NCBI GenBank assembly: GCA_029068165.1
Contig: JAIEDA010000007.1
Span: forward strand, 1 to 54,660
Reading direction: 5' to 3'
From: Clostridia bacterium
GTDB lineage: Bacteria > Bacillota > Clostridia > Christensenellales > UBA3700
Length of the DNA stretch: 54,660 nucleotides
Numbering within the stretch: position 1 is the first letter of the stretch; each line of letters starts with the position of its first letter. The position numbers and the translations under genes are program-made. This document shows, in pieces, positions 26,137 through 35,465 of this stretch. A model generated the notes under the pieces. The model did not search any database. It was not told the DNA's origin and saw nothing but the letters and a program-made list of their open reading frames with translations.

Positions 26137-26595
26137 ATGAAGCCAATGTACGGTTCGTATTCAATACAGGCCGATGAGCGCGGAAGAATGAGAATTCCTT
26201 CCACCTACAGGGCTGCATTCGGCGATACCAAGCTATACGGCTTTAAAAATAAGAAAGGTTGCTACATCCGTATTTTCGGAGCTGACGTTCTTGAGAAATT
26301 GGTTGACGGCTTCGTCGGTACGCTTCCTCTAGAAGAGTGTAAAAGAAGCGCGATTATAAGAAGAATAAACAGTCATATAATCGATATAGAAGAGGACAAG
26401 CAGGGAAGATTTACCGTTCCGCAAACGTGGAGAGAAAAAATCCAATTCAAGAAAGAAGCGGTTTTTGTAGGAATGGGCAACTCGATAGAGCTTTGGGCGA
26501 AAGAAGTCTACGACGCATACGAGTTGGCGGACGAAGAGAACGACGACGATATCGATATCGAAATGGATGATTTCCTTGCTAATCACATGATCTAA
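26137..26595 (+). CDS. mraZ: transcriptional regulator MraZ
   Basis: A DNA-binding protein of the AbrB/SpoVT-like fold that forms rings and represses the division/wall cluster it heads. The 152 residues show two MraZ repeats: DERGRMRIPSTYRAAF (about 11-26) and EDKQGRFTVPQTWRE (about 87-101). The C-terminus has a strongly acidic stretch (EENDDDIDIEMDD). rsmH follows 9 bases later. Confidence 0.95.
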   Translation: MKPMYGSYSIQADERGRMRIPSTYRAAFGDTKLYGFKNKKGCYIRIFGADVLEKLVDGFVGTLPLEECKRSAIIRRINSHIIDIEEDKQGRFTVPQTWREKIQFKKEAVFVGMGNSIELWAKEVYDAYELADEENDDDIDIEMDDFLANHMI

Positions 26596-26604
26596 GGCGA
26601 GAGA

Positions 26605-27537
26605 ATGGAATTCAAACACAAATCGGTAATGCTTAAAGAGTGCATAGATGCTCTTGATATAAAGGAAGACGGGGTTTATCTCGATTGCACTTTAGGCGGA
26701 GGCGGTCACAGCTTGGAGATAGTCAAGCGACTTACGACAGGCAGGTTGATAGCGGTAGATAAAGATAAGGACGCTTTGGAAAGCGCAAGCAAGAGGCTGA
26801 AAGAGTACGAGGAGAAAATCACTTATATACGCGACGATTTCAAAAACGTAATCGACAGGCTGGACGAACTTAAAATTGATAAACTCGACGGAGTGATAAT
26901 GGATTTGGGAGTTTCGTCTTATCAGCTGGACAACGCGGAAAGAGGTTTTTCCTACAGCGCGGACGCGCCGCTCGATATGAGAATGGATGCGGATCAGTAC
27001 TTAAGCGCTTACGACGTAGTCAACAATTACGACGAAGCGAGGCTGGCTCAGTTAATTTGGGAATACGGGGAGGACAAGCTCTCGGGAAGAATTGCCAAGA
27101 ATATCGTACAAAGACGAGCCAAAGAAAAGATTACAACGACGGCGCAACTCGCCGAGATAGTAGAAAACAGTTATCCGGCGAAATTGAGGTGGAAGTTCGG
27201 AAATCCTTGTAAGAGAACTTTCCAAGCGATACGGATAGAAGTAAACGGGGAACTAAAAGATTTAGACAAGATAGTCAACGATCTTAGTTTGAGGTTGAAA
27301 ACAGGTGGAAGAATTTGCGTAATAACTTTCCACTCGTTGGAGGACAGGATAATAAAAAGGGTGTTTGTGGAACTCAATAAAGAATGTATCTGTCCTCCGC
27401 ATCAACCGATATGTACTTGCTCTAAAAGAAGAGAAGTAGAAATAATAACGAAAAAGCCGATAACCGCAAACGAAAGCGAGTTGGAAGAAAACAGTAGATC
27501 GGCGAGCGCAAAGTTAAGAATTGCGAAAAGGGTGTAA
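26605..27537 (+). CDS. rsmH: 16S rRNA (cytosine-1402 N4) methyltransferase
   Basis: Methylates C1402 of 16S rRNA in the decoding centre using AdoMet. The 310 residues are the usual length. The AdoMet site is DCTLGGGGHSLEI near residue 27, and the C-terminal blocks RTFQAIRIEVN and VITFHSLEDRI are typical. It keeps its standard dcw place after mraZ. Confidence 0.96.
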   Translation: MEFKHKSVMLKECIDALDIKEDGVYLDCTLGGGGHSLEIVKRLTTGRLIAVDKDKDALESASKRLKEYEEKITYIRDDFKNVIDRLDELKIDKLDGVIMDLGVSSYQLDNAERGFSYSADAPLDMRMDADQYLSAYDVVNNYDEARLAQLIWEYGEDKLSGRIAKNIVQRRAKEKITTTAQLAEIVENSYPAKLRWKFGNPCKRTFQAIRIEVNGELKDLDKIVNDLSLRLKTGGRICVITFHSLEDRIIKRVFVELNKECICPPHQPICTCSKRREVEIITKKPITANESELEENSRSASAKLRIAKRV

Positions 27538-27581
27538 AAAAATTAAAAATTGAAATAAATAATATACGGGGGTGTATAACG

Positions 27582-28301
27582 ATGCCAACATTTACGGTTA
27601 AAGACAAAAGACAAGAATACGCAAATTACGAACAGCAAGCGCCTGATAGGGAGTTCTACTATAGACACGCGGATTCATACGATACGCAACGCAATTACGG
27701 CGCGCAAAACTATGACTGCGATTTTGAAAATCAACGCGCTCATGACCCGCATATTATTCATCAGCCGAACGCGGCTCAACGCTTCATAGCAAGTTTCTAT
27801 CAAAATCAAGCGGATAGATACGTATCGGGCGGTCGTATGCCTTCGTATCAACAACTTGACTTTACGGGCACGTACGGAACGTATAGCAATAGCTATAGCG
27901 GAGCTCAAGAGTACGATTATAATTCTTACGAAAAAACTGCAAGTTACGAGCAAAGCGCTCCTCAACCTGCTAGAGCAGCGGAGCAACAAAGACCGGTAGT
28001 TAGAGCAAAGAAAAGGACTTTAAATTCCAGTATGATCAAAATCGTCGTTGCGGTTATGGTCGTTGCGCTCTTGATTTGCGGACTTTTGATTGCAAACCAA
28101 TTTATGTCGGGCAATGAGGCTGCCGCTGAAAGCGAAGACGTAGTACAACCCGTTGACAGCGTAATAGTCGCTACCGCTTACGGCGTAGACGGTTCTAGCG
28201 AAATGTTGCCGAAAATAGACGTTTTGCCCGAGTACGAATACGAAGAGAGCACCAACTGGTTTGATAAATTTTGCGACTTTTTCAGCAAAAAATTAAAATA
28301 A
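27582..28301 (+). CDS. FtsL-position single-pass membrane protein, Tyr/Gln-rich
   Basis: A 239-residue protein between rsmH and the penicillin-binding protein, where ftsL usually is. Residues 1-135 are low-complexity, rich in Tyr, Gln, Ala and Asp, and would be cytoplasmic. A basic stretch (RAKKR) leads to one membrane segment at about 151-170, with about 70 acidic residues outside. The size of the outer part fits FtsL, but the leucine-zipper coiled coil is not evident. It may be a divergent FtsL or an unrelated divisome protein. A terminator follows it, so the first dcw transcript ends here. Confidence 0.6.
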   Translation: MPTFTVKDKRQEYANYEQQAPDREFYYRHADSYDTQRNYGAQNYDCDFENQRAHDPHIIHQPNAAQRFIASFYQNQADRYVSGGRMPSYQQLDFTGTYGTYSNSYSGAQEYDYNSYEKTASYEQSAPQPARAAEQQRPVVRAKKRTLNSSMIKIVVAVMVVALLICGLLIANQFMSGNEAAAESEDVVQPVDSVIVATAYGVDGSSEMLPKIDVLPEYEYEESTNWFDKFCDFFSKKLK

Positions 28302-28340
28302 GACTTTCACACACTCCATCTTAATATATTTAACTACAAA

Positions 28341-28365
28341 AGGACGGCGAAACGCCGTCTTTTTG
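28341..28365 (+). terminator. terminator after the FtsL-position gene
   Basis: GACGGCG (28343-28349), an AAA loop, CGCCGTC (28353-28359) and TTTTT. It splits the dcw cluster into two transcripts. Confidence 0.85.
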
Positions 28366-28475
28366 TTTATCTTGAAGCGCGGCAAACCTCTCGTGTTTTT
28401 GTTTTCAACGCGATTTTAGAATAATTTTCGCTTCTATCAAATAGTATATTGTAGAGCATTTGAAGAGGTAATATT

Positions 28476-30383
28476 GTGGAAAAAATATCGCATTTCAGCA
28501 TTAAGAAAAAACTCATAGTTAGTTTGACTTTAATAATTTTTGTTTTCGCATTGCTTTTTTGCAGGCTTTTCTATTTGCAAGTACTATGGGGCGAAACGCT
28601 GCAATATATGGCGTACGATCAATGGACGAGAGAACTTCCTTTCAGAGCCGATAGAGGAGATATCGTAGATACGAACGGAATAGTCTTGGCTAAGAGCAGT
28701 ACGAGTTATACGCTTTACGCCCGTCCCAACGAACTCGTCGACGTCGACATAGACTACGTTGCTTCCAGTATAGCCGATATTGTCGGAATGAGTAAGACTG
28801 CTTTGGTGGAAAAGCTCTCGAGAAAGGGAGTGAGCGAAATTACCGTTGCAAAAAGTCTTAGCAAAGAGCAAATGCTTGCGTTGATAGCTACCGACGTCAA
28901 CGGTTTGTATCTTACCGCAAACAGCGAAAGATATTACTCTTACGGAAACTTTCTTACTCAAGTGCTTGGTTTTACCAACAGCGACGGCGTGGGGCAAAGC
29001 GGCGTAGAACTTTATTACGACGACTATCTCAAAGGCGTGAACGGAGCTTCGTACACTCAAACTGATTTGATAGGACGTCAACTCTCGTCCAACGTAACTA
29101 CTTACGTAGATTCCGTCAAAGGTATGACTACGCAGCTTACAATCGATTACTATATGCAAAGTTTTGCGGAAAAAGCCGTTGAGGACGCGCAAAAAACTTA
29201 CAACTCCAACTCGGCAAGCTGCATAATTATGAGCGCGAATACGGGAGCTGTTTTAGCAATGGCAAGCGCGCCGACTTACGACCTCAACGATATTCCGAGA
29301 AACGATATGGAGTTGCTTTTGCAAGGTTCGCGCAACTTGCTCGTAAACGACGTATACGAACCCGGCTCGACTTTCAAAATTCTCACTTCGGCAATAGGTT
29401 TGGAAGAGAGCGCGATAAAAAATTCCTATTATTGTTCGGGCGGTTCGATAGTCGACGGACAGCGCATTAAATGTTGGAGAAGCATAGGCCACGGCTCGCA
29501 AAACTTTCAGCAAGGCATACAAAATTCTTGCAACTGCGTATTTATGGACATTGCGCTGACCGTTGGCAAAAATACTATGTACGACTATTTTTCCAAGTTT
29601 GGGATAGGCGCGAAAACGGGCGTTGACGTCAGCGGAGAAGCCGGCGGTATAATGCTTAATTTGGATAGAGTTCAAAACGTAGACATCGCAAGAATAGGTT
29701 TCGGTCAGGCGATAGCGGTAACTCCAATACAGTTGGTGTCCGCAGTTTGTTCGGTGGTCAACGGCGGCAAGCTATATACGCCGTACGTGGTTGACAAAAT
29801 TGTGGACGTCAAGGGCAATACCGCGTATCAGCATACGCCGATAGTCAAGAATACTACGGTGAGTCAATCGACTTCTTCTATTATGAAAGAATATCTATAT
29901 TCGGTTGTGTCCGAGGGCGGCGGTAAGAACGCGTACGTTGCCGGCTACAATATCGGCGGCAAGACCGGCACGGCGCAAAAGTACGAAAACGGCGCGATAG
30001 CTCAGGGTAAGTACATATCCTCGTTCTTAGGCTTTACCGACGTGGGCGACGATACTTTGGTATGTTTGCTTTTAGTCGATGAGCCGCAGGGATATTCTTA
30101 TTACGGAAGCATAGTTGCCGCGCCTTTCGTGGGCAAACTTTTCACAAGTATTTTCTCTTACAAGAATATCAAACCGACTTACGCTGACGGGACGGATTTG
30201 GGATATACCGAAATCGAAATGCCAAACCTTGTCGGTATGAGCTCCGCCGAAGCTTTGGTTGCGCTCAAACAAGTCGGACTTGACTACGAAATGGCGGGCG
30301 ACGGAGGCAAGGTCACTTATCAATTTCCTGTTGCGGGGCAAACGGTCAGGAGCAACGCGGTAGTGTTCTTTTCGACGGAATAG
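28476..30383 (+). CDS. class B penicillin-binding protein with PASTA domain (SpoVD/FtsI type)
   Basis: A transpeptidase that cross-links peptidoglycan at the division or spore septum. One N-terminal membrane anchor spans about 12-32, followed by a dimerisation domain (35-200) and the transpeptidase domain. Active-site motifs are EPGSTFKI with the nucleophile Ser near 297, SCN (QNSCNCVF) and KTG (GGKTGTAQ, about 495). One PASTA repeat closes the protein (about 575-635), as in SpoVD. SpoVD makes spore cortex and FtsI/Pbp2B makes the division septum; which one this is cannot be decided by sequence. The start is GTG with an AGAGG site. Confidence 0.92.
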   Translation: MEKISHFSIKKKLIVSLTLIIFVFALLFCRLFYLQVLWGETLQYMAYDQWTRELPFRADRGDIVDTNGIVLAKSSTSYTLYARPNELVDVDIDYVASSIADIVGMSKTALVEKLSRKGVSEITVAKSLSKEQMLALIATDVNGLYLTANSERYYSYGNFLTQVLGFTNSDGVGQSGVELYYDDYLKGVNGASYTQTDLIGRQLSSNVTTYVDSVKGMTTQLTIDYYMQSFAEKAVEDAQKTYNSNSASCIIMSANTGAVLAMASAPTYDLNDIPRNDMELLLQGSRNLLVNDVYEPGSTFKILTSAIGLEESAIKNSYYCSGGSIVDGQRIKCWRSIGHGSQNFQQGIQNSCNCVFMDIALTVGKNTMYDYFSKFGIGAKTGVDVSGEAGGIMLNLDRVQNVDIARIGFGQAIAVTPIQLVSAVCSVVNGGKLYTPYVVDKIVDVKGNTAYQHTPIVKNTTVSQSTSSIMKEYLYSVVSEGGGKNAYVAGYNIGGKTGTAQKYENGAIAQGKYISSFLGFTDVGDDTLVCLLLVDEPQGYSYYGSIVAAPFVGKLFTSIFSYKNIKPTYADGTDLGYTEIEMPNLVGMSSAEALVALKQVGLDYEMAGDGGKVTYQFPVAGQTVRSNAVVFFSTE

Positions 30384-30431
30384 ATTAAATTTTCTAAATC
30401 GAGGGTATAATGTCGAAGATTGTTAAAGCCC

Positions 30432-30460
30432 TTGCAAGAGCGATTTCTATCTACTATTAT
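30432..30460 (+). promoter_or_regulatory. sigma-A promoter before murE
   Basis: TTGCAA (30432-30437), 17 bases and TATTAT (30455-30460). It would give murE-ftsQ a start independent of the upstream gene. Confidence 0.55.
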
Positions 30461-30502
30461 AAAATAAACTAACGCGTAATAATTAAAGGAGACGGAGAGG
30501 CT

Positions 30503-31939
30503 ATGTTACTAAGTAAACTGTTGCAAAATTGCGATATCGTAGATACCTGCGGCGAACTTGATATTCAAGTGGAAAAAGTCAAAATCAATTCTAGGGAAGT
30601 GAACGAGGGCGATTGTTTTATTTGCTTGGTAGGAAGCAATTCCGACGGTCACAACTTCGCTAACGAAGCGATTGCAAGAGGAGCAAAGGCGGTGATATGC
30701 TGTCACGACTACGCCAATACGCTCGCTACGGTGGTCAGGGTGAAAGATACGCGAAAAGCTTACAGCGTGATAGCGTCCAATTTCTACGGCAATCCGTCCC
30801 AAAAGCTCAAGATAATAACCGTCGTCGGCACCAACGGCAAGTCTACTACCGCTTACGTCATAAAAGAGCTGTTACAACGCAACGGAATTTCTTGCGGCTT
30901 GATCGGTACGATGTATTACGAATATAACGACGTAAAACTTGCTTCCAATCTCACGACTCCCGACCCAATAACGCTTCAGGAACTTTTTGCTAAAATGGCG
31001 GCGAGCGGAGTGGAGTACGTGGTTATGGAACTCTCGGCGCACGCTATATATCTCGAAAAGCTCTACGGCATAGTAAGCGAAATGAGCATTTTCACAAATC
31101 TATCGCAAGATCATTTGGATTTCTTTGGGAATATGAGCGAGTACGGAAGTTGTAAAAAGAGCTACTTCAATAAAAACAACGCGCGTTTGGCGATAGTCAA
31201 CGTAGACGACCCGCTTGGTTTGGAGATTATAAAAGAGGAAAAGTTGCCGATAATAACCTATGGACTTGACAACCCTAGCGACGCTTTTGCGATAAACGTC
31301 ACGCAAACGTCGCGCGGCGAAACTTTCGTTGCGAACGTTCTTGACGATATTTTGGATATTGACTGCAAGTTTTTCGGCAAGTTCAATATCTACAACTTAC
31401 TTGCCGCGCTCGTCGCAGTCAAAAAAGTCGGTTTGAGCAACGCGCAAATAATGCAAACGTTGAGGGACGTAGACACGCCCGAGGGCAGGTTCAACGTAGT
31501 ACGAAGTTCCGGCATAACTTACGTCGTAGACTTTGCGCACACTCCCGACGGCATATTCAATCTTCTCAAAGAGGGAAGGAATATGACCAAAAAACGCGTG
31601 ATAACGATATTCGGATGCGGCGGCGACAGGGACGTGACGAAGCGCCCGATTATGGGTAAGATTGCAAGCGAAATGAGCGATATTGTTATCGTCACTTCCG
31701 ATAATCCCCGCACCGAAAGCAGGGAGGGAATTGCCGGCGACATTTTGCAAGGCGTGAATCCCAAGGGCAAACTTTACGTGGAACTTGACAGGGCGAAGGC
31801 TATCAAGTTGGGAGTAGAGCTCGCCGACGAGGGCGACGTAGTGTTTATTGCCGGAAAAGGCAGCGAAAACTATATCGACGAAAACAATATTAAAGTGCCT
31901 TACTCGGATATGCAAGAAGTGAGAAGGTGGATTAGCTGA
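30503..31939 (+). CDS. murE: UDP-MurNAc-tripeptide synthetase, meso-DAP type
   Basis: Adds the third stem residue to UDP-MurNAc-Ala-Glu in the cytoplasm. The 478 residues show the P-loop GTNGKSTT near residue 111 and the central Mur ligase domain. The substrate-selecting motif is DNPR (SDNPRTES, about residue 400), which marks meso-diaminopimelate rather than lysine ligases. murF does not follow, unlike in many dcw clusters; mraY starts 12 bases later. Confidence 0.95.
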   Translation: MLLSKLLQNCDIVDTCGELDIQVEKVKINSREVNEGDCFICLVGSNSDGHNFANEAIARGAKAVICCHDYANTLATVVRVKDTRKAYSVIASNFYGNPSQKLKIITVVGTNGKSTTAYVIKELLQRNGISCGLIGTMYYEYNDVKLASNLTTPDPITLQELFAKMAASGVEYVVMELSAHAIYLEKLYGIVSEMSIFTNLSQDHLDFFGNMSEYGSCKKSYFNKNNARLAIVNVDDPLGLEIIKEEKLPIITYGLDNPSDAFAINVTQTSRGETFVANVLDDILDIDCKFFGKFNIYNLLAALVAVKKVGLSNAQIMQTLRDVDTPEGRFNVVRSSGITYVVDFAHTPDGIFNLLKEGRNMTKKRVITIFGCGGDRDVTKRPIMGKIASEMSDIVIVTSDNPRTESREGIAGDILQGVNPKGKLYVELDRAKAIKLGVELADEGDVVFIAGKGSENYIDENNIKVPYSDMQEVRRWIS

Positions 31940-31951
31940 CGGAGAATAAAG

Positions 31952-32959
31952 ATGAGTGAAGAGATTAAACTGTTGCTTGCTGTCATATCGTCGTTTGTCT
32001 TGGCGATGGCGCTTTCGCCGCTTATTATCAGGCTTATGAAAGCGCTCAAAGCCGGACAGCCGATACTCGAATACGTGGACAAGCACGAGGGAAAAAGCGG
32101 AACTCCGACTATGGGCGGTATAATTTTTTTGCTACCTATGGCTATCGTTACGCTTATTTTTTCTATCAACGGCGAAAAAATGGGTATCGTCGCAATGGCG
32201 ATAACTTTGAGTTACGGTCTTATTGGACTTCTAGACGATTTTATAAAGGTCAAGTTCAAGCACAACAAAGGACTTAAAGCATATCAAAAGATTATCGGTC
32301 AGTTCGGCATAGGCATAATCGCCGCTCTCTACTGCTATAAAAACAACTTCATAGGCTCGTCGATTCAAATTCCGTTTACTGACAAGACCATCGATTTGCA
32401 GTGGTGGTTCGTTCCGCTGTGTTTGTTCGTGTATTTGGCTATGACCAACGCAGTAAATCTTACCGACGGACTGGACGGCTTGGTAGGCAAGTCATCATCG
32501 GTCAATCTCATTTTCTTTGCGTTGATAGTCTACGCTGCGTACGTTTCGGCGTCCAAACTGGGCGATACTTTTTACGCGCTCCAGCTTCTATCTCTAGAGT
32601 ATTTCGTATGCGCGCTTTTAGGGGCGATGCTTGCGTTCTTATGGTACAACAACCATCCCGCAAAAATTTTTATGGGAGATACGGGTTCGCTTGCAATCGG
32701 CGGAGCGCTTACCTGTATAGCAATTTTTATTTCACAGCCGCTAATTCTTCTTTTAATTGGCATAATGTATATAGTATCGTGCATATCAGTAATATTGCAG
32801 GTGATTAGTTTTAAGGTTAGAAAAAAGAGGATTTTCCTTATCGCGCCTTATCACCATCACTTGGAATATAAAGGTATTCACGAGAACAGGGTAGTAGGGT
32901 TTTACGCGATAATAACGTTTATCGCGAGCGCAATAGCTTTGATTTCCGTTCTCGTATAG
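31952..32959 (+). CDS. mraY: phospho-MurNAc-pentapeptide translocase
   Basis: A polytopic membrane enzyme that joins UDP-MurNAc-pentapeptide to undecaprenyl phosphate, making lipid I. About ten membrane segments fill 335 residues. The catalytic blocks are present: GLLDDFIKV (about 90), NLTDGLDGL (about 168) and the histidine loop APYHHHLEY (about 303). The position before murD is conserved. Confidence 0.96.
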   Translation: MSEEIKLLLAVISSFVLAMALSPLIIRLMKALKAGQPILEYVDKHEGKSGTPTMGGIIFLLPMAIVTLIFSINGEKMGIVAMAITLSYGLIGLLDDFIKVKFKHNKGLKAYQKIIGQFGIGIIAALYCYKNNFIGSSIQIPFTDKTIDLQWWFVPLCLFVYLAMTNAVNLTDGLDGLVGKSSSVNLIFFALIVYAAYVSASKLGDTFYALQLLSLEYFVCALLGAMLAFLWYNNHPAKIFMGDTGSLAIGGALTCIAIFISQPLILLLIGIMYIVSCISVILQVISFKVRKKRIFLIAPYHHHLEYKGIHENRVVGFYAIITFIASAIALISVLV

Positions 32960-32969
32960 AGGAGGCAAA

Positions 32970-34283
32970 GTGAAAAAAGCGCTAGTAATAGGTTTCGGCG
33001 TAAGCGGAAAGGGAGCCGTCCAACTTCTTTTGCGGCAAGGGATAGAGGTAAGCGTATACTCGGACGGAAAGTTGGACTTAACGGATTATCCCGAGGTAAA
33101 GAACGTAAGCGCCGTAAGCGAGTACGAGGCGGTAGCCGACAAAGACGTAGTAGTCGTAAGTCCGAGCGTTGAATGTACGCATAAAATCGTTGAGTACGCG
33201 CAGCGCTTTAATATTCCCGTCATAGGCGAAATCGAGCTTGCGTACAGGTACTGCAAGGGCGGAATTATCGCTATCACGGGTACGAACGGCAAGACGACCA
33301 CGACCAAACTCATCAACGAAATCGTAAATGCCAGCGAAAAGAAAGGCTACGCGCTTGGCAATATCGGGGAATCTTTTTGCGCGTACGCCGACCAAATTCA
33401 ATCGGACGAGATAGCGGTAGTCGAAGTATCGTCTTTTCAACTCGAAACCATCAAAGAGTTCCGCCCTAGAATTGCGGCTTGTTTGAATATAACTCCCGAC
33501 CATTTTGAGAGGCATAAGTGTTTGGAAAATTATGCAATGGCGAAGTTCAACGTCTTTATCAATCAAGGCTTGGGCGATTGCGCAATTCTCAACTATGACG
33601 ATCAAGTCGTAAGAGATTTTTACGACGGCATATCTTCCGAAGTATATTTTACGAGCGTAAAAACTCCCGTTAAGGGCGCGTACGTTTCCGACGGCAGTAT
33701 TATAGTTGATATTGACGGTAAGTACGAGTTTATGCCGCTTGACGAAATCCCGCTCAAGGGCGATTACAACTATCTCAACGTTATGACTGCGATACTCGCT
33801 TGCAAACTTATAGGAGTAGAAGATAATTACATAAAAAACGCTATAAAGGCTTTCCGTCTTCCTAGGTATCGCAACGAATTTATCGGAGAAGTCAAGGGTA
33901 TAGAATTTTTCAACGATTCCAAAGCCACTAACATTGACAGCACGCTGAAGGCTTGCAACTCTATGCAGGGGGACACTTCGCTTATCGTAGGCGGTTATGA
34001 CAAAGGTATCGCGTACGACGGCTTTTTCCCCAATCTTCCTCAAAATATCAAGCACATAATCGCGACGGGCGACAACGTGTATTCCATTATGCAGTTTTTA
34101 CCGTCGTATCACGAATACACGTTTGAGGTAACTTCTTCTTTGGAGAGGGCGGTTGAGCTTGCTATGCAAAAACCTGTTAAAAACGTGTTGTTTTCTCCTA
34201 CTACGTCGAGTTTTGACAGGTATTCTAGCTACGTAGAGCGCGGCGAACACTTCGATATGATTATCGCAAGTCTTAAAAATTGA
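32970..34283 (+). CDS. murD: UDP-MurNAc-L-alanine:D-glutamate ligase
   Basis: Adds D-glutamate to UDP-MurNAc-L-Ala in the cytoplasm. The N-terminal Rossmann-like domain starts VIGFGVSGKGAV, the P-loop GTNGKTTT lies near residue 107, and NDSKATN near 314 is a family block. The start is GTG with a GAGG site, 10 bases after mraY. The stop overlaps the possible TTG start of ftsW. Confidence 0.95.
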   Translation: MKKALVIGFGVSGKGAVQLLLRQGIEVSVYSDGKLDLTDYPEVKNVSAVSEYEAVADKDVVVVSPSVECTHKIVEYAQRFNIPVIGEIELAYRYCKGGIIAITGTNGKTTTTKLINEIVNASEKKGYALGNIGESFCAYADQIQSDEIAVVEVSSFQLETIKEFRPRIAACLNITPDHFERHKCLENYAMAKFNVFINQGLGDCAILNYDDQVVRDFYDGISSEVYFTSVKTPVKGAYVSDGSIIVDIDGKYEFMPLDEIPLKGDYNYLNVMTAILACKLIGVEDNYIKNAIKAFRLPRYRNEFIGEVKGIEFFNDSKATNIDSTLKACNSMQGDTSLIVGGYDKGIAYDGFFPNLPQNIKHIIATGDNVYSIMQFLPSYHEYTFEVTSSLERAVELAMQKPVKNVLFSPTTSSFDRYSSYVERGEHFDMIIASLKN

Positions 34284-34294
34284 GCGAGGGAACA

Positions 34295-35410
34295 GTGGGC
34301 AGTAAGTTTTCAATACGAAGCAAAACGCTGATATTTTGCGCGATAGTTCTTTCGCTGATAGGACTGATTATGCAATACAGCGCAAGCTGCTACAGCGCGC
34401 AAATGCAATTCGGCGACGCTTTTTATTACGTTAAGAAGCAGGCTATAGCGTTCGTATTCGCGATAATCGTTTTGTACGCTCTCAAGTTTATCAAAACGGA
34501 GTGGCTTAAGAAATTTCGCTACGTGATTTTGGGAATATCCTTGGTTTTGCTCGCGTTGGTATTCGTCCCAAAGATAGGCGTAGAAAATTACGGAGCGAAA
34601 AGGTGGCTCAATCTCGGCATAACGACTATGCAACCGTCGGACGTGGCTAAGTTTGCGCTCGTGATTTTTATAGCGTCGTGTCTGGACAAAAAGAGTATGC
34701 TTACGTTTAAGAATATGATACCAGTGTTGGTTGCGACTTGTTTGGTATGCGTACTTATAATGCTGGAGCCCAATATGTCGGTGACTATGTGCGTAGGCTT
34801 GGTCGTGATCATAATGCTTTTCGTAGGCGGTTGTAAAGCAAAGCACTTTCTCATTATGGCAATTCCGGTCGTAGCTGCGGTCGTTGGTTTGATATTTCTC
34901 GAGCCGTATAGAGTAAAAAGACTTATGGCGTTTATAGATCCGTGGGCTTCGCCGCTTGGAGAAGGGTATCAACTGATTCAGTCGTATTACGCGCTTGGAA
35001 GCGGCGGCTTGTTCGGCCTAGGACTCTTCAACTCCCGTCAAAAGTACTTGTTCCTCACTTTTTCCGAAAGCGACTTTATACTTTCGGTCATCGGAGAAGA
35101 GCTTGGCTGGGTAGGGGCAACGGCAGTACTTTTGATATTCATAGTCCTAATCGCTTGCGGTATCAAAATAGCTATGCGCGCCGAAAACAGGTTTGACTGT
35201 TATTTGGCGGCGGGCATAACGGCTGTCATCGCCGTGCAAACGCTGCTCAACATAGCCGTAGTGTCGGGCAGTATCCCGCCGACGGGAATACCGCTTCCGT
35301 TTATAAGCAACGGCGGAACTTCGCTGGTTTGTTTTATGGCGGGCGTAGGTATTTTAGAGAATATAGCTTGCAAATCACAACGCGGTTATCTCAATCATAA
35401 AATGTATTGA
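34295..35410 (+). CDS. ftsW: SEDS-family glycosyltransferase FtsW/SpoVE
   Basis: A membrane peptidoglycan polymerase that works with the class B penicillin-binding protein. About ten membrane segments span 371 residues, with the SEDS blocks KRWLNLG (about 97), QPSDVAKFA and the C-terminal PPTGIPLPFISNGGTS. The GTG at 34295 after GAGGG is the better start; the TTG at 34280 overlaps the murD stop and lacks a site. It could be the sporulation paralogue SpoVE, given its partner's PASTA domain. Confidence 0.9.
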   Translation: MGSKFSIRSKTLIFCAIVLSLIGLIMQYSASCYSAQMQFGDAFYYVKKQAIAFVFAIIVLYALKFIKTEWLKKFRYVILGISLVLLALVFVPKIGVENYGAKRWLNLGITTMQPSDVAKFALVIFIASCLDKKSMLTFKNMIPVLVATCLVCVLIMLEPNMSVTMCVGLVVIIMLFVGGCKAKHFLIMAIPVVAAVVGLIFLEPYRVKRLMAFIDPWASPLGEGYQLIQSYYALGSGGLFGLGLFNSRQKYLFLTFSESDFILSVIGEELGWVGATAVLLIFIVLIACGIKIAMRAENRFDCYLAAGITAVIAVQTLLNIAVVSGSIPPTGIPLPFISNGGTSLVCFMAGVGILENIACKSQRGYLNHKMY

Positions 35411-35465
35411 GATTATAGCGTATTCGTAAGAGTATGCCTATTCTTATTACTTATGGGAGAGAAAT

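Noticed and set aside
33078..34055. 325-codon minus-strand frame opposite murD
   Set aside because: murD is intact and conserved through the same bases; the antisense frame has no protein-like motif or ribosome site.
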